Below are positions 13,135 through 24,964 of a stretch of DNA of 64,000 nucleotides, piece after piece; the first letter of the stretch is position 1; each line of letters opens with the position of its first letter. The stretch is from Daucus carota subsp. sativus (lineage: Eukaryota > Streptophyta > Magnoliopsida > Apiales > Apiaceae). The notes beneath the pieces were generated by a model that saw only the letters and a list, made by a program, of their open reading frames with translations, ran no database searches and was not told the DNA's origin. The stretch lies in assembly GCF_001625215.2 (NCBI RefSeq), contig NC_030383.2, forward strand, positions 54,928,380-54,992,379, in the 5' to 3' direction. A program made the translations under genes and the position numbers.

Positions 13135-14915
13135 CTTTTGTTGTTAGTGGTTTATGACAGGGTTGTATTAGAAGTGGTGTTTGGTTTTCAAAGCATCTCC
13201 GATGTTCGGCTTATGACGGGGTACCAATTACTACCAGCTTTGCCCCGCTATCGATTTTAATTTTTTTCCTTATAATTACTTTTTGGCATTCCTTTTAAGA
13301 AACCTCAATAGTTGACGTCGCTAAAGGCCAACTTTATCTAATTTGTCTAATTTTAATATACTTTCTATATCAATATAAAAATGATATTTATACATCATTA
13401 AGTTCATAAAATGAAATTGATATCCTATATTTTATGGGATAGTCAATTTTCAATATAAATCATGTGGCGAATAAAATTAGAGAGAATTATTATTTATTAG
13501 TTGAATGTTTAATAACTGCATTCCAATTCTATCACTCTTATTCACTGTTCAACCTATGCATTTCAAGAATCATACATGTATTTTATTAAATCTTATCATA
13601 CAAAATTTGCATTTATTCATTTGTTTTCCAAAAAATTTTCTTTTATTCTATTTGTTTTTTTAGTTTGAACTCGTTCTATTTTTTTAAAACGAAAAATAAA
13701 GAATTTAATAAATAACTGAAACTCAGGAGACAAACCCAAAAAGATACTCGACAAGGACTCACCCAAAAAGTGTGAGATCTTGATTTTGTTAATAAAACCG
13801 ATAAAAGGAGAGAAGATGGAAAAGCGAAGAGGATTAATAAGATGAGGATGAATGCTGAAAAGCGGAGAAGTGACGGTCCTTAATTTTGGAGGTCGACTCT
13901 CAAAACTGCAAATCTTATATGTTATCAAGACACCAGTTTAATTCAGAAAATTTAGGACTTGATGTTCATAAACTCGTTCTATTTTATTTTACTCACGCCA
14001 ACCAAATACAACACCAATACTCAAAATCATTTGAGGTAAACTTAACAACCAACTTAGTTTGGTTGACATCTTTATACTCAAGAAGTATTCAAAAAGCAGT
14101 ATTTGATGAAATTGTTTGGTTGTCATTAATTCAGAAAGTGTAAATTTCTTGAAATTTTAAATACCCGCAGATCATGTGAAGTTACTCGTCTGATCCCCTC
14201 TCTTGATAACTTGCACTTTTATAAGAATGTTAAAATATTTTCACTAACCTAACACAAATTTTAACTTACCATTTATTATAATTTTCACGATGATTCCAAA
14301 TTATATAAGAATTAACTTTCTATCTGTAACCAAACAAGAACTTAATCAAACAGCTTGGAGATGGAGAACCTTGATTTAGAAGACTTAATTGATCAAAATA
14401 AAAACTTGGAATTCAACTTATCTAAAAAAAAAAACTTTGATCTCTTGTCAATTGGATTATAAGTATGTTTTCAATATTTGTTATTTTTTACCTTTTCCTT
14501 GATAAACTTTTTGCTCTTTATTCACCTTTTTTCCCTCCATTTATCTTTATATATTTCATCTTCTCAACTAGACAGATTTTACATACTTTATATTAGGATA
14601 TCGTTTACAAGAACATAAAAAGTCAGTCATCCAATGGCTTTTAAATATTAAGGCAAACTTTAGTCAGGTACTAGTACTAATCATCACCAAATATAATCAT
14701 AAGTAATTGGCAAGAAAAATTATATTAATTTTTTTCACATTTTTAAGATTTTTATCATATATTTAAAAATATTATATTTATTCTTTTATAAAAAAATATC
14801 ATATTTTTATTTTTAACAAAAAATATAAAAAATTTAATTAATTAGAATAAAGATCTGAAATTCAACTTCTTAAAATAAATATATCTTCTATCTCAGGTCC
14901 CTTGGATTATAAGTT
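13135..14915. other. Intergenic region upstream of NUP88, no gene seen
   Basis: Contains the NUP88 promoter (its ATG is at 13134) and AT-rich DNA. The short ORFs here have no recognisable domain. No convincing repeat was found apart from poly(A/T) tracts near 14740-14840. Confidence 0.6.
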
Positions 14916-14933
14916 AAACATATACTTTTTACC

Positions 14934-15616
14934 AGTAGAAAAAAATTATAAACCCTAAGCTTTTTTTTTCTCTCATCTCTCAAGCCGCCTCTCTCTCTTC
15001 TCATTCCGACGGGGCTTCTATCAATTTTTCGGTGGAAAACCCCAAATCTTTTCGTTTAATTGCTTGTTTTTTGGTTATTTTTTCTTGTTTCTTTGATTTT
15101 CTCAATAAAACTCTCTCTTTGAGCAAAGTTATCTTAGATCTATATCACCGAAACTTTCGATTTTCGTTCTTATTCACTTTCAGAGGGCTTTTTAAATTTA
15201 TGAGTGGATCGATTATCTTGAAGTGTAGATTCGTGGTGTAGATCTAATCGTTTCTAGTGTGTTATAATTATAGTTTGATTTCTCTCCTTGGTGAGAGTAT
15301 GTGATTTTTCTCTCCTCTTTTGTGAGAGTGTGTGGTTTTCTCTCCTTTTTTTTGTGAGAGTTGGTTCAGATTTATTAATAAAAGCCTTTCGGGAATTGCA
15401 TTTGTGGTTGATAGGTCAAACGGATTGTTTGGAAAAGATGGTGAACACAGAACAAGGATCTATAAATATACCATCGTTAATTTCAACATCGTTTATTTGT
15501 CTCATCTTGGGTATGAAGACAGGCGTGTTATTCTATTCTATATTTGTTCGACTCGATCATTATTGTAGTGACTGTATGGATGTTATTTATTGAATTATCT
15601 CCTTCTATTAAAAAAA
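14934..15616 (+). mobile_element. Non-autonomous poly(A) retroposon, copy 1
   Basis: A 683-bp insertion ending in a run of A and flanked by a perfect 18-bp target duplication, AAACATATACTTTTTACC (14916-14933 and 15617-15634). That is the mark of target-primed insertion by LINE machinery. The 5' part has a CT-rich leader and the block GGTGGAAAACCCCAAA; the 3' part has TTGTTCGACTCGATCATTAT. A second copy with the same blocks is at 52317-53624. The short ORFs inside have no known domain, so it probably relied on a LINE in trans. Confidence 0.85.
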
Positions 15617-15830
15617 AAACATATACTTTTTACCTTATTTATTCCACGCCTCAATATTCATTCTCTCTCTGGTTCTCCTATATCACCCGAACCATTCTTT
15701 ACCATTATGTGTTACCCTCAATATATTTGGTACTCCCTCCGTTCCGGTCATTTCTATACAGTTTCCTCTTTGGGACGTCCCATCATTTCTATACATATCT
15801 AAAATAGCAATTTTTAATAATGTAAAACAC

Positions 15831-16137
15831 TACTCCCTCCGTCTCAATTTATAGGTCCAGTTTGGAAAAAAAATTTGTCCCAAAATACTTGTCCCTCTAT
15901 TATTTTAATACAAATTTATCTACATATTAATTGTGATTTTTTTGAAACTCAACATTATTCTCATTTCTCAATGCACTAAATCGCTATATTTATTGTGATT
16001 TTTTTGAAACTCAACAATATTCTCACTTATCAATGCACTAATTAATGATACATGTGATAAGATTCCATCTAACCAACTTTTTTCTTAATATGTGTGTTTA
16101 TTCCAAAATGGACCTATAAATTGAGACGGAGGGAGTA
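15831..16137. mobile_element. Stowaway-like MITE nested in a larger one
   Basis: TACTCCCTCCGTCTCAATTT at the left is the exact inverse of the right arm AAATTGAGACGGAGGGAGTA; length 307 bp. Two internal direct copies of TGTGATTTTTTTGAAACTCA occur at about 15927 and 15989. The near-perfect arms suggest a recent insertion. Confidence 0.9.
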
Positions 16138-16195
16138 TTACACCAACTACTTTCTTCCATTATCTTCATTTTATAATATAACGGTTTTTCTATGA

Positions 16196-16360
16196 TGTGC
16201 CCATGGGCACATACTAAGCATCAAATTTTATGAAATTGGATGGTTTCTATTGGCTTACTTTCTTTAATAATGGTGGACCCCCCTGCAGTTACAACAACCA
16301 CACCAATCAAAACCCTCCAATTTTATAAATGTTTGTGCTTAGCATGTGCCCATGGGCACA
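16196..16360. mobile_element. Short TIR element with TGTGCCCATGGGCACA ends
   Basis: Both ends carry TGTGCCCATGGGCACAT, itself a palindrome, followed by RCTAAGCA in inverted orientation. The inner arms AAATTTTATGAAATTGGATGG and the inverse of AACCCTCCAATTTTATAAAT also pair loosely. Length about 165 bp. It lies inside the outer Stowaway element. Confidence 0.7.
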
Positions 16361-16718
16361 CACTAGACAAACCCGTAATATAAACACTATTACACCCACT
16401 ACTTTCTCCCACTATCACACATCTATAATTAAATATAAATGGGTCCCGCCACTTTACTCACTTTTCATCTAACTTTATTCATTTTTTACACTTTTTCTTG
16501 GTCTCCGTGTCCACACCAAATGTATACTACCTATTGGGATGGAGGGAGTACGTTACATTTTTACTGGACAATGATTAGCTAGGACATTGTTTATATGAAC
16601 ATGAAAAGTCAGTCGTCCACTGAGCTAAAGTGAACTTTAGTTAGGTATACTGATCATCATCAAAATTTTCTTATCTTATCTGTACTCTCTGCCTTCAACT
16701 TCTCTCCAGTCTTTGCAG

Positions 16719-18688
16719 ATGTCTGCCTCAACACCAAAAATGAGTTCAACACTAGTGCATTTTAGCCACCCAAAACACTCCCTTGTACTAAAAGATTTTG
16801 ATGTTGTTGGAGATGATGCTACATGCCATGTTTGTGACACAAGTGTTATAGGCTCTCCAACATATACTTGTAGTGATGATAATACTAAGTGTGAAGGTTT
16901 CTATCTCCACAAGACTTGTGCAGAATTAAGCACTCCAATTACTTTCTATAAGCACAACCAGCACCCCTTGATCCTCTGTCCGGTTAAAGGGTCTTGTGAT
17001 GTTTGTTATAATCGTGTTGAGAAATTCGCTTATTTATGTTCTGATGATTGTGAATTTGTTGTGTGTGTGTTTTGCGCTTTTCAACAGAGAGCACTTGATC
17101 ATCCAGGTCATGAGCAGCACACGCTAACATTGGTGCCCAGGGAATCGTTATTTGCTTGTGATGCTTGTTCGGAAGAAGCTAAAGACTCTTCGTATATATG
17201 CACCACTTGTGACTTTTGGATTCACAAAAAATGTGCTCTTTCGCCTTTAACAATCCCCAATCCTTCTTACCACCATCATCCTCTTGATCTTATCTACTCC
17301 ATTCCTAAAATGCATCGCTATTTCACACGATATTGCAATATATGTCACAAACGGGTTATGAGAGAAGCCTGGCTGTATTATTGTCATAAATGTACATATT
17401 TCGTGCATGTGAAATGTGCTACATCCTCACATTCATCACCTTCTGAGTAAGTACTTTGAACTCTTGGTTTTTTTTGGTGCCATTTTGATAATCTGTTTTT
17501 CTATTGTCATGATCTAATGTCTTGAGTACTGCCATGGCTTAACTAATTCCGAACTTTTGCAGAAATGAGAATGAAGAAGAGGGCACTCCTAATGAACCAG
17601 ATTTAGTAGAGTTTCCTCTGCCTACCGAAGAATTGCTATTTGATCTGATAATATCCCAGTGTTGCAAGCTCCAAGTTGAATCTCAAGGTAAAGATGAAAA
17701 CACTAATCCTATATCAACAGCTCCTGATCCTCCCATAATTAATCAACACTGGAGTCATATGGAGCATCCACTAGTACACTTCCAGTTCACTACTAGTGAG
17801 AATGATGACAACGAAAATAATTATAAGAGAAGAGAGTTGATATGCGATGGTTGCATTCAACCCATAACTATTTTCCATCCATCTTACTATGCTTGTATGA
17901 AATGTGGTTTCTTTCTTCACTCCTTTTGTTCCACTAAGTTGCCAGCAGTATTGCTAGCAGGAGTATGTCCTGCTCATCCCCAACATTCGCTTCTTCTTTC
18001 CCAGAAAAACTACTTCTATACTTTTGCAAAATGTGAAATTTGCTGTTACAGAACAAATGGATTCTACTTTCTTTGTGAGACGTGTGATATTAGAATTGAT
18101 ATACGTTGTGCATTCTTACCCACCAAGATAAAGCATAAATCGCACAAGCACCATTCCCTTGTTCAACGTCCAACCTCCAATTTTAAATGCAGTGCGAGTG
18201 GTTATGATTTTACAAGTCGTACACAATATGGATGTGAAACTTGCAGTAACTTTCATATAGATATAGCAAGTGCATTTTATCCTGGTAGGATGAAACACAG
18301 ATACGATGATCACCCTGTAACCTTGAGACAACCTCCATTCTTCTACGAGGGAGTATTCTATTGTGAAATATGTGAAGACCAAGTTAATAATCAATGGTGG
18401 CTCTATCACTGTGAGGAATGCGATCATTCTTTTCACAATAATTGCCTTCTTTGGGATGGAAGTGTCAAGTTAGGAAGGAACATTGAACTTGATATCAACG
18501 ACCAACCACACACACTTACCTTGGTGGTGAAGTGTCGTATAAAAAAGACCCAACCCAAGTACAACTGTAGATATTGTGGGAACAGCTTTATCTGGAATTA
18601 CTTTTTGGAATGTGATGGGTGTGGATATCTTATCTGCTGTCTCTGTGTTAGTGAAGTCAAGGCGAGTAACAAGTCCATACACTTTTGA
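16719..18688 (+). CDS. DC1 (cysteine/histidine-rich C1) domain protein, copy A
   Basis: Two exons, 16719-17446 and 17563-18688 (GT-AG, phase 2), 617 aa. The first in-frame ATG of the exon is used; an upstream TTG is not a likely start. The protein is a chain of DC1 zinc-binding units of the type HPL...CxxC...YxCxxCxFxLHxxCA, at residues roughly 14-68, 79-120, 130-173 and 185-234 in exon 1, with four or five more in exon 2 (CDGCIQPITIFHPSYYACMKCGFFLH, CEICC, CEICEDQVNNQWWLYHC, CRYCGN). DC1 proteins are plant-specific relatives of the C1 domain; most have no proven biochemical role, though some act in stress or hormone responses. One exon 2 unit (around CSASGYDF) has lost its first CxxC pair. 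It is the first of three tandem intact copies. Confidence 0.9.
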
Positions 18689-18894
18689 TGATGGAGTGAG
18701 GTTGCCAGGCGATTTGGGACGAGCAAAAAGGCTTGGAGAATTTTATTCGTTACTTATGTTTTTGGCCTGAGAAATACACAGACCCTCCTGGGCAGAGAAA
18801 TTGGCAAGGCAACCCACTTATCTTCATGTATGGAACCCCTATGTTTTATATTATGTTCATTAAAGTGTTGTTTTGTTTAATGTAATATGAGGAC

Positions 18895-19012
18895 TTAAAG
18901 CTGTTTCCAGTTGTAAGCCAAAAAATGTATGTTTCTGTAATAAGAAGCCGACTTAAAGTAAAAAATAAGCCAGAAACTGACTTAAAGTCAGAAGTTAGTT
19001 TAAGGGTAACAT
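18895..19012 (-). mobile_element. MITE remnant
   Basis: Contains AAGCCAGAAACTGACTTAAA and GACTTAAAGTCAGAAG, the inverse of the right half of the element at 9769-10115. It abuts the truncated DC1 copy that follows, and could mark the breakpoint of that duplication. Confidence 0.5.
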
Positions 19013-19018
19013 CCCAAA

Positions 19019-19380
19019 AGATGAAAACAGCTCCTGATCCTCCCATAATTAAAGAACACTACCAGTAAAAATGACAACGCCCAGTCGCCCACAATAACTA
19101 AAATAGAAGAGTGTCGATTTGCATTTAACAGTAGTATTGCTAGCAGGAGACAGGAGTGTCTCCCCTTAATCCCCAACATTCACTTGTTCTTTACTTGTTT
19201 GGATCTGTTATTTTGCCAAGTGTGAAGTTTGTGGCTACCACACAAATGGATTCTGCTACCTCTGTAAGACACTAAGACACTAGACCTGTTATATTAGGAT
19301 TGATATGCGTTGTGCATTCTTACTCTTGGGAAGAGCAAATGCAAAATGACTTTGGAGCAAGTTTACCTGTCATGTTTTAG
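19019..19380 (+). pseudogene. Broken DC1 gene fragment (exon 2 part)
   Basis: Starts with AAAACAGCTCCTGATCCTCC, the exon 2 sequence of copies A-C, and continues through degraded units with GCTAGCAGGA, TGTGAAGTTTGTGGCTACCA and GATTGATATGCGTTGTGCAT. Frameshifts, stops and deletions break it; no first exon is present. It closely resembles the fragment at 26226-26700, and the sequence downstream of both is also alike, so one arose from the other by block duplication. Confidence 0.85.
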
Positions 19381-19727
19381 TTTAAATAAAATAATTAGTC
19401 GTTATTTGTTTTTATGAATAACATAATTTTGTTCAATTAAAGTTTGGTTTGTTTATTATAATATTTTGTTTATGTATGTGTTTGTTTAGTATAAATATTA
19501 ATCAGATTCCCAATTTGTTTTGGAAAATATGGTAAAATAGTGTTCTTATTTCTGCTGTGTGATTTCATTTTCTCCGTAAACTTTTTCTTGCTTATATGAG
19601 ATTATAGTAATAATTAAGAGAATAGAGAAGTAGTAACTATTATTTTACATTCTTTTATATATAATTCAGTTGAAATGAACTTCAGTTCGAAAAAAACTAA
19701 ACCTCATCAACAAAACAAACAGTCTTC

Positions 19728-20283
19728 ATGGCAGAGAAATTGGGACCTGAAAAACGACACAGCTTCCTCCACGGCAGTATGTTCTCAATCTCTTCCTCCT
19801 CTTTATCTATCATCACATATATACACAAGTACCATCTTTCTTATATGTCCATTTATTAGGATTAAAACAGCTCAACTAAAGCTTGTATTGTTATGATTAA
19901 AATTCAGCCAGAAGGTGTTTGAATGGATCAAACACTTGAAGAAGTGAATATGTGCATAATTTTTGCTTCATTTTGATGTTTTGTGATGATCCTTTTGTTG
20001 TTTTTCGCAGCATGATTTGTATTCTCATGTAAAGACTGGTTCTTTATTTTGGACTATAGGTGTGTGTGCTATGTGTTTAAGTTTTATGTTAATTGTTCAG
20101 AGCGGAATTTTTTGATGTTGGTTTTTGGTTGTTAGTAATGGATTTTTGTGATTGGCAGAGGATTTTTGTGACAAGGGGCAGGCTTGGCCTTCTCCTATAC
20201 AGGGTCAGGGTCAGGGTAAGCTTGATCCTATGGCAGGGGATATGGAGCACAAGCACCTCATGCTTCAGAGGTTTCAGGAAGAG
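19728..20283 (+). pseudogene. NudC/CS-domain (HSP20-like) protein pseudogene
   Basis: Four exon-like pieces keep splice sites. 19728-19772 reads MAEKLGPEKRHSFLHG. 19908 to about 19960 reads QKVFEW, then with one base missing QTLEEVNM. 20011-20059 reads HDLYSHVKTGSLFWTI. 20159-20283 reads EDFCDKGQAWPSPIQGQG, then LDPMAGDMEHKHLMLQRFQEE. This order matches the plant NudC-like CS-domain chaperone family (remembered pattern EKRH, VFEWDQTLEEVNMYI, HDL..VKTDSSFWT, MLQRFQEENPGFDFS). The exon between EEVNM and HDL, and the last exon, are missing, and there is a frameshift after VFEW. So it is a decayed copy, not a working gene. Confidence 0.8.
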
Positions 20284-23072
20284 GTAAATTAGCTGTCTGT
20301 GTTGTACATGTCATTTTAATGTAGTCTTGAAGACAAGTGTTGTTGTGTGGAAGTGGAACATCCCTTTGCCACTTAATAGCAAAGGTTCTGTTATGAACCT
20401 GTGGTACTAGCCACAAACACAAGTTATTTAAGCATGTTGGGCCCCCTAATAAAAAAAATTACTAGTATATTTTTTAAATTTATATGTTAAGTTTGTGTTT
20501 ATTTTACTTAGTATCCTTAAAATAATTACATAACTCTCAAAAATAGAATAACAAATTCCTAACTTCCATTCAAATATCATATAATACATCAAATTTTAGT
20601 TACTTAAGCGGTTCAAAAATTTTATGATTCAAAATTGGTGATATTTATATTTTTGGCCTTAAAATTTGATTAATTTTTAGTCTCTGTATACATTTATTTT
20701 AAACCCTTCCTTCGATAATACCGTTATGTTATATTATGCCCCCAGATTAATATGTCTGGATCCACCACTGCTTTAATGCGACATGTATATCCTAAGCTAA
20801 GTTGTAACTATTTAGATAAAATCCTAAAGCGACATGGACAATTATGTCGTTGCAGAAGTACTTTACTGTAATTATGTTGGATGATAATTTGAAAGTTACT
20901 TATTATTATAAATTATGTGTTGATCCCTTTTGTAGAAAGCTATAAGTTGCAGAGAGAAAGGAAGAAGAAAGAGTTTGTTATGAAAACTGTATTCTCTTGT
21001 GTTACAAACAAGACTGAAGAAATGGACTTATATACAGAACTGTATCCTCTAACCAACTAATGTGCTATGACATAATTACCCCTAACTTGTAACTACCTAC
21101 TAGACTGTGCTTATTGCTCCCTTTGAATCTGAATAAATAAGTTATCACGGACAAGGGTCCATGGACCATGATGGTTCACATGAGAGTTATTTTCTTTCAT
21201 TGTAGTGCATTGATTATCGTCATAGCAGGACTTCTAGGGAGACTAATTATGTATTAGTGGTAGGCGATATCAAACTGGAATGACATGTAAGAGCACAGGA
21301 AATGCCCCAAAATCAGGATCCCCCTAGAGGAAAAAAGAAGAAGGTCATCCGTGTATCTGATTGGTTCTAGCGACGGATAACATAAGGGGTCAGGATGGAT
21401 TAAGCAATGTCAAACCAATTTCTTTTCATCATGCCATGACTGAAATCATTTACTAGGTACTTTTACCATTTCAATGTAGCGAGGGATATCTGCTTTCTGA
21501 CTTCAGTGTAGTGTTGTAAATATACCAGCATAAATCATTTACTCCTTTAAGGTTAAGGAAGGTTTCCAGACGATTTGGGAACATCAAAAAGACTTTAGCG
21601 CAATTTTATCTGTCATGTATTGGTTTTATTTAGTGTTGCATTGTCTAATAATATTATATCTTGTGTCTTTGCTGTCATTTTTATAAATTGTTATCGATAT
21701 TGCTAAAGAAGTATCTACCAACTGCCAAGACCTGGACCTCGTCTCTTGTTTATGAATTACTTTGTAGCCGTGGAGTTCAATTTAGTTGGCACAGTAGGAG
21801 GACCTAACCTATATAGTTTTCATTCTTTGGTGACAGACTCTACTCTTCTGCACCTCTGGTGTAGTAGTACAGTGCAGATCCTGGGTCCTGTGAATGATTC
21901 AATGATTTAAGATAGCATGCCCAACCTTCAACATCACAACAAAATGGTGTAGAAATCTGCATTTTTGCCCTTCATAATTCTGACTCCTACTAATCAGTAA
22001 TCACCATCATCGTCTTGCCAGTGGCCAGCCAAAATTAGTCATATTAATTTATGCTATGTTATGTGTTATTATTAAATGAAACTTAAAAATGGTAAAAGGG
22101 GGAAAAGGAAAAGTAAATGAATAAATGAAGACGATGAATAGAAGAAGAAAAATAAACAATAACGTGGGTGACCATTATCATTATGTGTTTGTGTTTGAAT
22201 GCCCAGTAAACACCCCCTTACTGGCCACAACTGCTTAGATAACAAATCTGATACCACATTCACATTATCTAGCTGAGTTTTATGTAATTTGTTCATTTGT
22301 CATTGGAGTTAGAATAAGATCTCACCGATATTCCTCTGAATAATAAAATTTATTCCTGTAACTATGTCAGGAATGTAAAGGAGCATGAAATAGAAAGAAC
22401 AAATACTACTATTTCCAAATGAAGTTTCTGAGTTCATTCTGAGATACAGTAGAAAACGTATGGGTCAATATTAGTCTTTTTTCTGGAATAGAGGATCGAT
22501 CAGTCTCGACACTTTTAATTTCTAGAAGCAGCTGGATTCCAAGTCTTGTGAAGTGCTAAAAAAACTTGCAGAAATTTTACATATGATTAGCTACAGTTTG
22601 AGCATAGGTAGCATCAATAAAACCAATTTTCGACTTAGATGATTATGAAAAAGTTTAGAGATAGTTGATCAAGAATTACAGTAGTAATAATTCATCCCTG
22701 GATTATCTGGGGGATGCAAGTTAACGTCCAAGATTGAACTTGTTGAGGTTGATCCCGGGGTTGCAGCAGAGTATGAAAAACTAATTCTTTCCTATACTAA
22801 ACTTGGAATACACGATTAAAAAAAGCAAAAAGAAAAGGAAGAATAATAAAAAGAAATGCCGAATTTGGAAAAGGAAAAGAAAACACGGAATAGTAAAAGA
22901 AAGTAAATAGAATAGACCGCACAAATAGCAAGGAAAAAAAAAGAGATGCGTGGGCACCAGTGAGAGGGAAAAGAAAAAGAAAAGAGAAGGAAAATGAACT
23001 TGAAACTGAAGGAACAAAGATCATTGGCGTCCTTAAATTGGTGTCCTAGGTGTTAATCATCATTACCATCAG
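20284..23072. other. Intergenic stretch between NudC debris and DC1 copy B
   Basis: No gene. About 20398-20770 looks like a decayed TIR element, whose right end CTGGATCCACCACTG matches a common hAT-type plant terminus. At 21540-21640 is a weak remnant of DC1 3'-flanking sequence (GGTTTCCAGACGATTTGGGA). The last 260 bp before the gene are purine-rich on the plus strand and resemble the region upstream of copy C. Confidence 0.5.
20922..21125 (-). mobile_element. Probable LTR fragment of a Ty1/copia-type element
   Basis: On the minus strand this has a TATA-like TATATAAG, then a transcribed-looking segment with TTTGTAACACAAG and TTTCTCTCTGCAACT, ending GGGATCAACA, which resembles the R-U5 end of a copia LTR. 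I could not place its 5' end or a target duplication, so this is tentative. Confidence 0.35.
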
Positions 23073-24964
23073 ATGTCTGCCTCAATACCCGAAATGAGTC
23101 TAACACTAGAGCATTTTAGCCACCCAAAACACTCATTAGTACTTAAAGATTTTGATGTTGTTGGAGATGATGCTATATGCCATGTTTGCGACACAAGTGT
23201 TATAGGCTCTCTAACATATACTTGTAGTCGTAGTAGTGATGATGCTGAGTGTCAAGGCTTCTACCTCCACAAGAGTTGTGCAGAATTACCCACTCCAATT
23301 ACTTTCTATAAGCACAACCACCACCCCTTGATCCTCCGTGATCTGGTTGGAGGATATTGTGATGTTTGTTATAATCATGTTATGAAATTCTCTTATGTAT
23401 GTTCTGATGATTGTGGATTTGTTGTGTGTGTGTTTTGTGCTTTTCAACAGAGAGCACTTGATCATCCAGGTCATGAGCAGCACACGCTAACATTGGTGCC
23501 CAGGGAATCGTTATTTGCTTGTGATGCTTGTTCCGAAGAAGCTAACGACTCTTCCTATATATGCACCACTTGTGACTTTTGGATTCACAAAAAATGTGCT
23601 CTTTCGCCTTTAACAATCCCCAATCCTACATACCACCGTCATCCTCTTGATCTTATCTACTTCATTCCTAAAATGCATCGCTATTTCAAACGATATTGCA
23701 ATATATGTAAGAAACCAATTCGGAAAGAATCCTGGCTCTATTATTGTCATAAATGCACATATTTTGTGCATATGAAATGTGCAACATCCTCACATTCATC
23801 GCCTTCTGAGTAAGTACTTTGAATTTAATCTTGGTTTTTTTCTTTTGCCATTTTTCATAATCTGTTTTTCTATTGTCATGATCTAATGTCTTGAGTACTG
23901 CCATGGCTTAACTAGTTACGATTTTTTTCAGAAATGAGAGTGAAGAAGAGGGCACTCTGAATGATGAACCTCATTTGGTGGAGCTTCCACTGCATAGTGT
24001 GGAATCACTATTGGATCTGATAATATCCCAGTGTTGCAAGCTCCAGTTTCAATATGAAGGTAAAAATGAAAACAGTATTGCTATATTAACAGCTCCTGAT
24101 CCTCCCATAATTAATGAACACTGGAGTCGTAAGGAACATCCATTAGTGCAGTTCCAGTTTAGTACTAGTGAGAATGATAACAACGAAAAAAAGTATGATA
24201 GAAGAGAGTTGATATGCGACGGTTGCATTCAACCCATAACTATTTTCCATCCATCTTACTATGCTTGTATGAAATGTGGTTTCTTTCTTCATTCCTTTTG
24301 TGCCACTAAGTTGCCAAGAGTATTGGTAGCAAATGGATTCTTCTACCATTGCAAGACCTGTAATATTACAATTGATATACGTTGTGCATTCTTACCCACC
24401 AAGATAAAGCATAAATCACACAACCACCACTCCCTTGTTTATCGTCCATCCTTCAAATTTGAATGCAGTGTGAGTGGTTATACTATTGGAGGTGGTGTGC
24501 AATATGGATGTGGAACTTGTGGTAACTTTCAAATTGATATAGATAGTGCATTTTATCCTGGTAGCATGAAACACAGATACGATGATCACCCTGTAACCTT
24601 GAGACGACCTCCATTCTTCTACGAGGGAGTATTCTATTGTGAAATATGTGAAGACCAAGTTAATAATCAATGGTGGCTCTATCACTGTGATGAATGTGAT
24701 CATTCTTTTCACAATGATTGCCTTCTTTCGGGTGGAAGTGTCAAGTTAGGAAGGACTGTCGAAGTTGATATTAACGACCAATCACACACACTTGCATTGG
24801 TCTTGAAGAGGCGTACAAGAAAGACCCAATCGGAGTACTTCTGTAGATATTGCGGGAATGGCTACAAGTCGAATCACTTTTTGGAATGTGATGGGTGTGG
24901 ATATCTTATATGCTGTCCCTGTGTTAGTCAAATCAAGGCCAGTAACAAGTCCATACACTTTTGA
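23073..24964 (+). CDS. DC1 domain protein, copy B (one unit shortened)
   Basis: Exons 23073-23809 and 23932-24964 (GT-AG, phase 2), 589 aa; the start is the ATG of MSASIPEMSLTLEHF, matching copy A. The first four DC1 units are complete (CHVCDTSVIG, CDVCYNHVMKF, CDACSEEAND, CNICKKPIRKES). In exon 2, residues corresponding to GVCPAHPQHS through EICCYRT of copy A (32 aa, 96 bp) are missing at about 24332, joining LPRVLVA directly to NGFFYHC. The frame is kept, but the unit loses its His-Pro-x-His and first CxxC. The following unit again lacks a proper CxxC (CSVSGY). Otherwise it is very close to A and C. Probably expressed, but with one fewer zinc site. Confidence 0.9.

Larger units (their letters stand above)
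15731..16550. mobile_element. Outer Stowaway-like element carrying two nested MITEs
   Basis: Ends are TACTCCCTCCGTTCCGG and GATGGAGGGAGTA. Inside are a complete second Stowaway (15831-16137) and a different TIR element (16196-16360). Removing both leaves an element of roughly 350 bp. Its arms include TACACCAACTACTTTCT and TACACCCACTACTTTCT, showing its own internal repeats. Confidence 0.75.

Noticed and set aside
13617..13928. 103-codon ORF between NUP88 and the retroposon
   Set aside because: AT-rich, Phe/Lys/Ile-skewed, no domain, no neighbouring exon; treated as chance.
18116..18436. Antisense ORF repeated at 24416 and 35759
   Set aside because: Present in all DC1 copies only because the coding strand is conserved; it is a shadow of exon 2.
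22781..23024. Phe/Leu-rich minus-strand ORFs
   Set aside because: They are the complement of a purine-rich promoter stretch before DC1 copy B, not a membrane protein.
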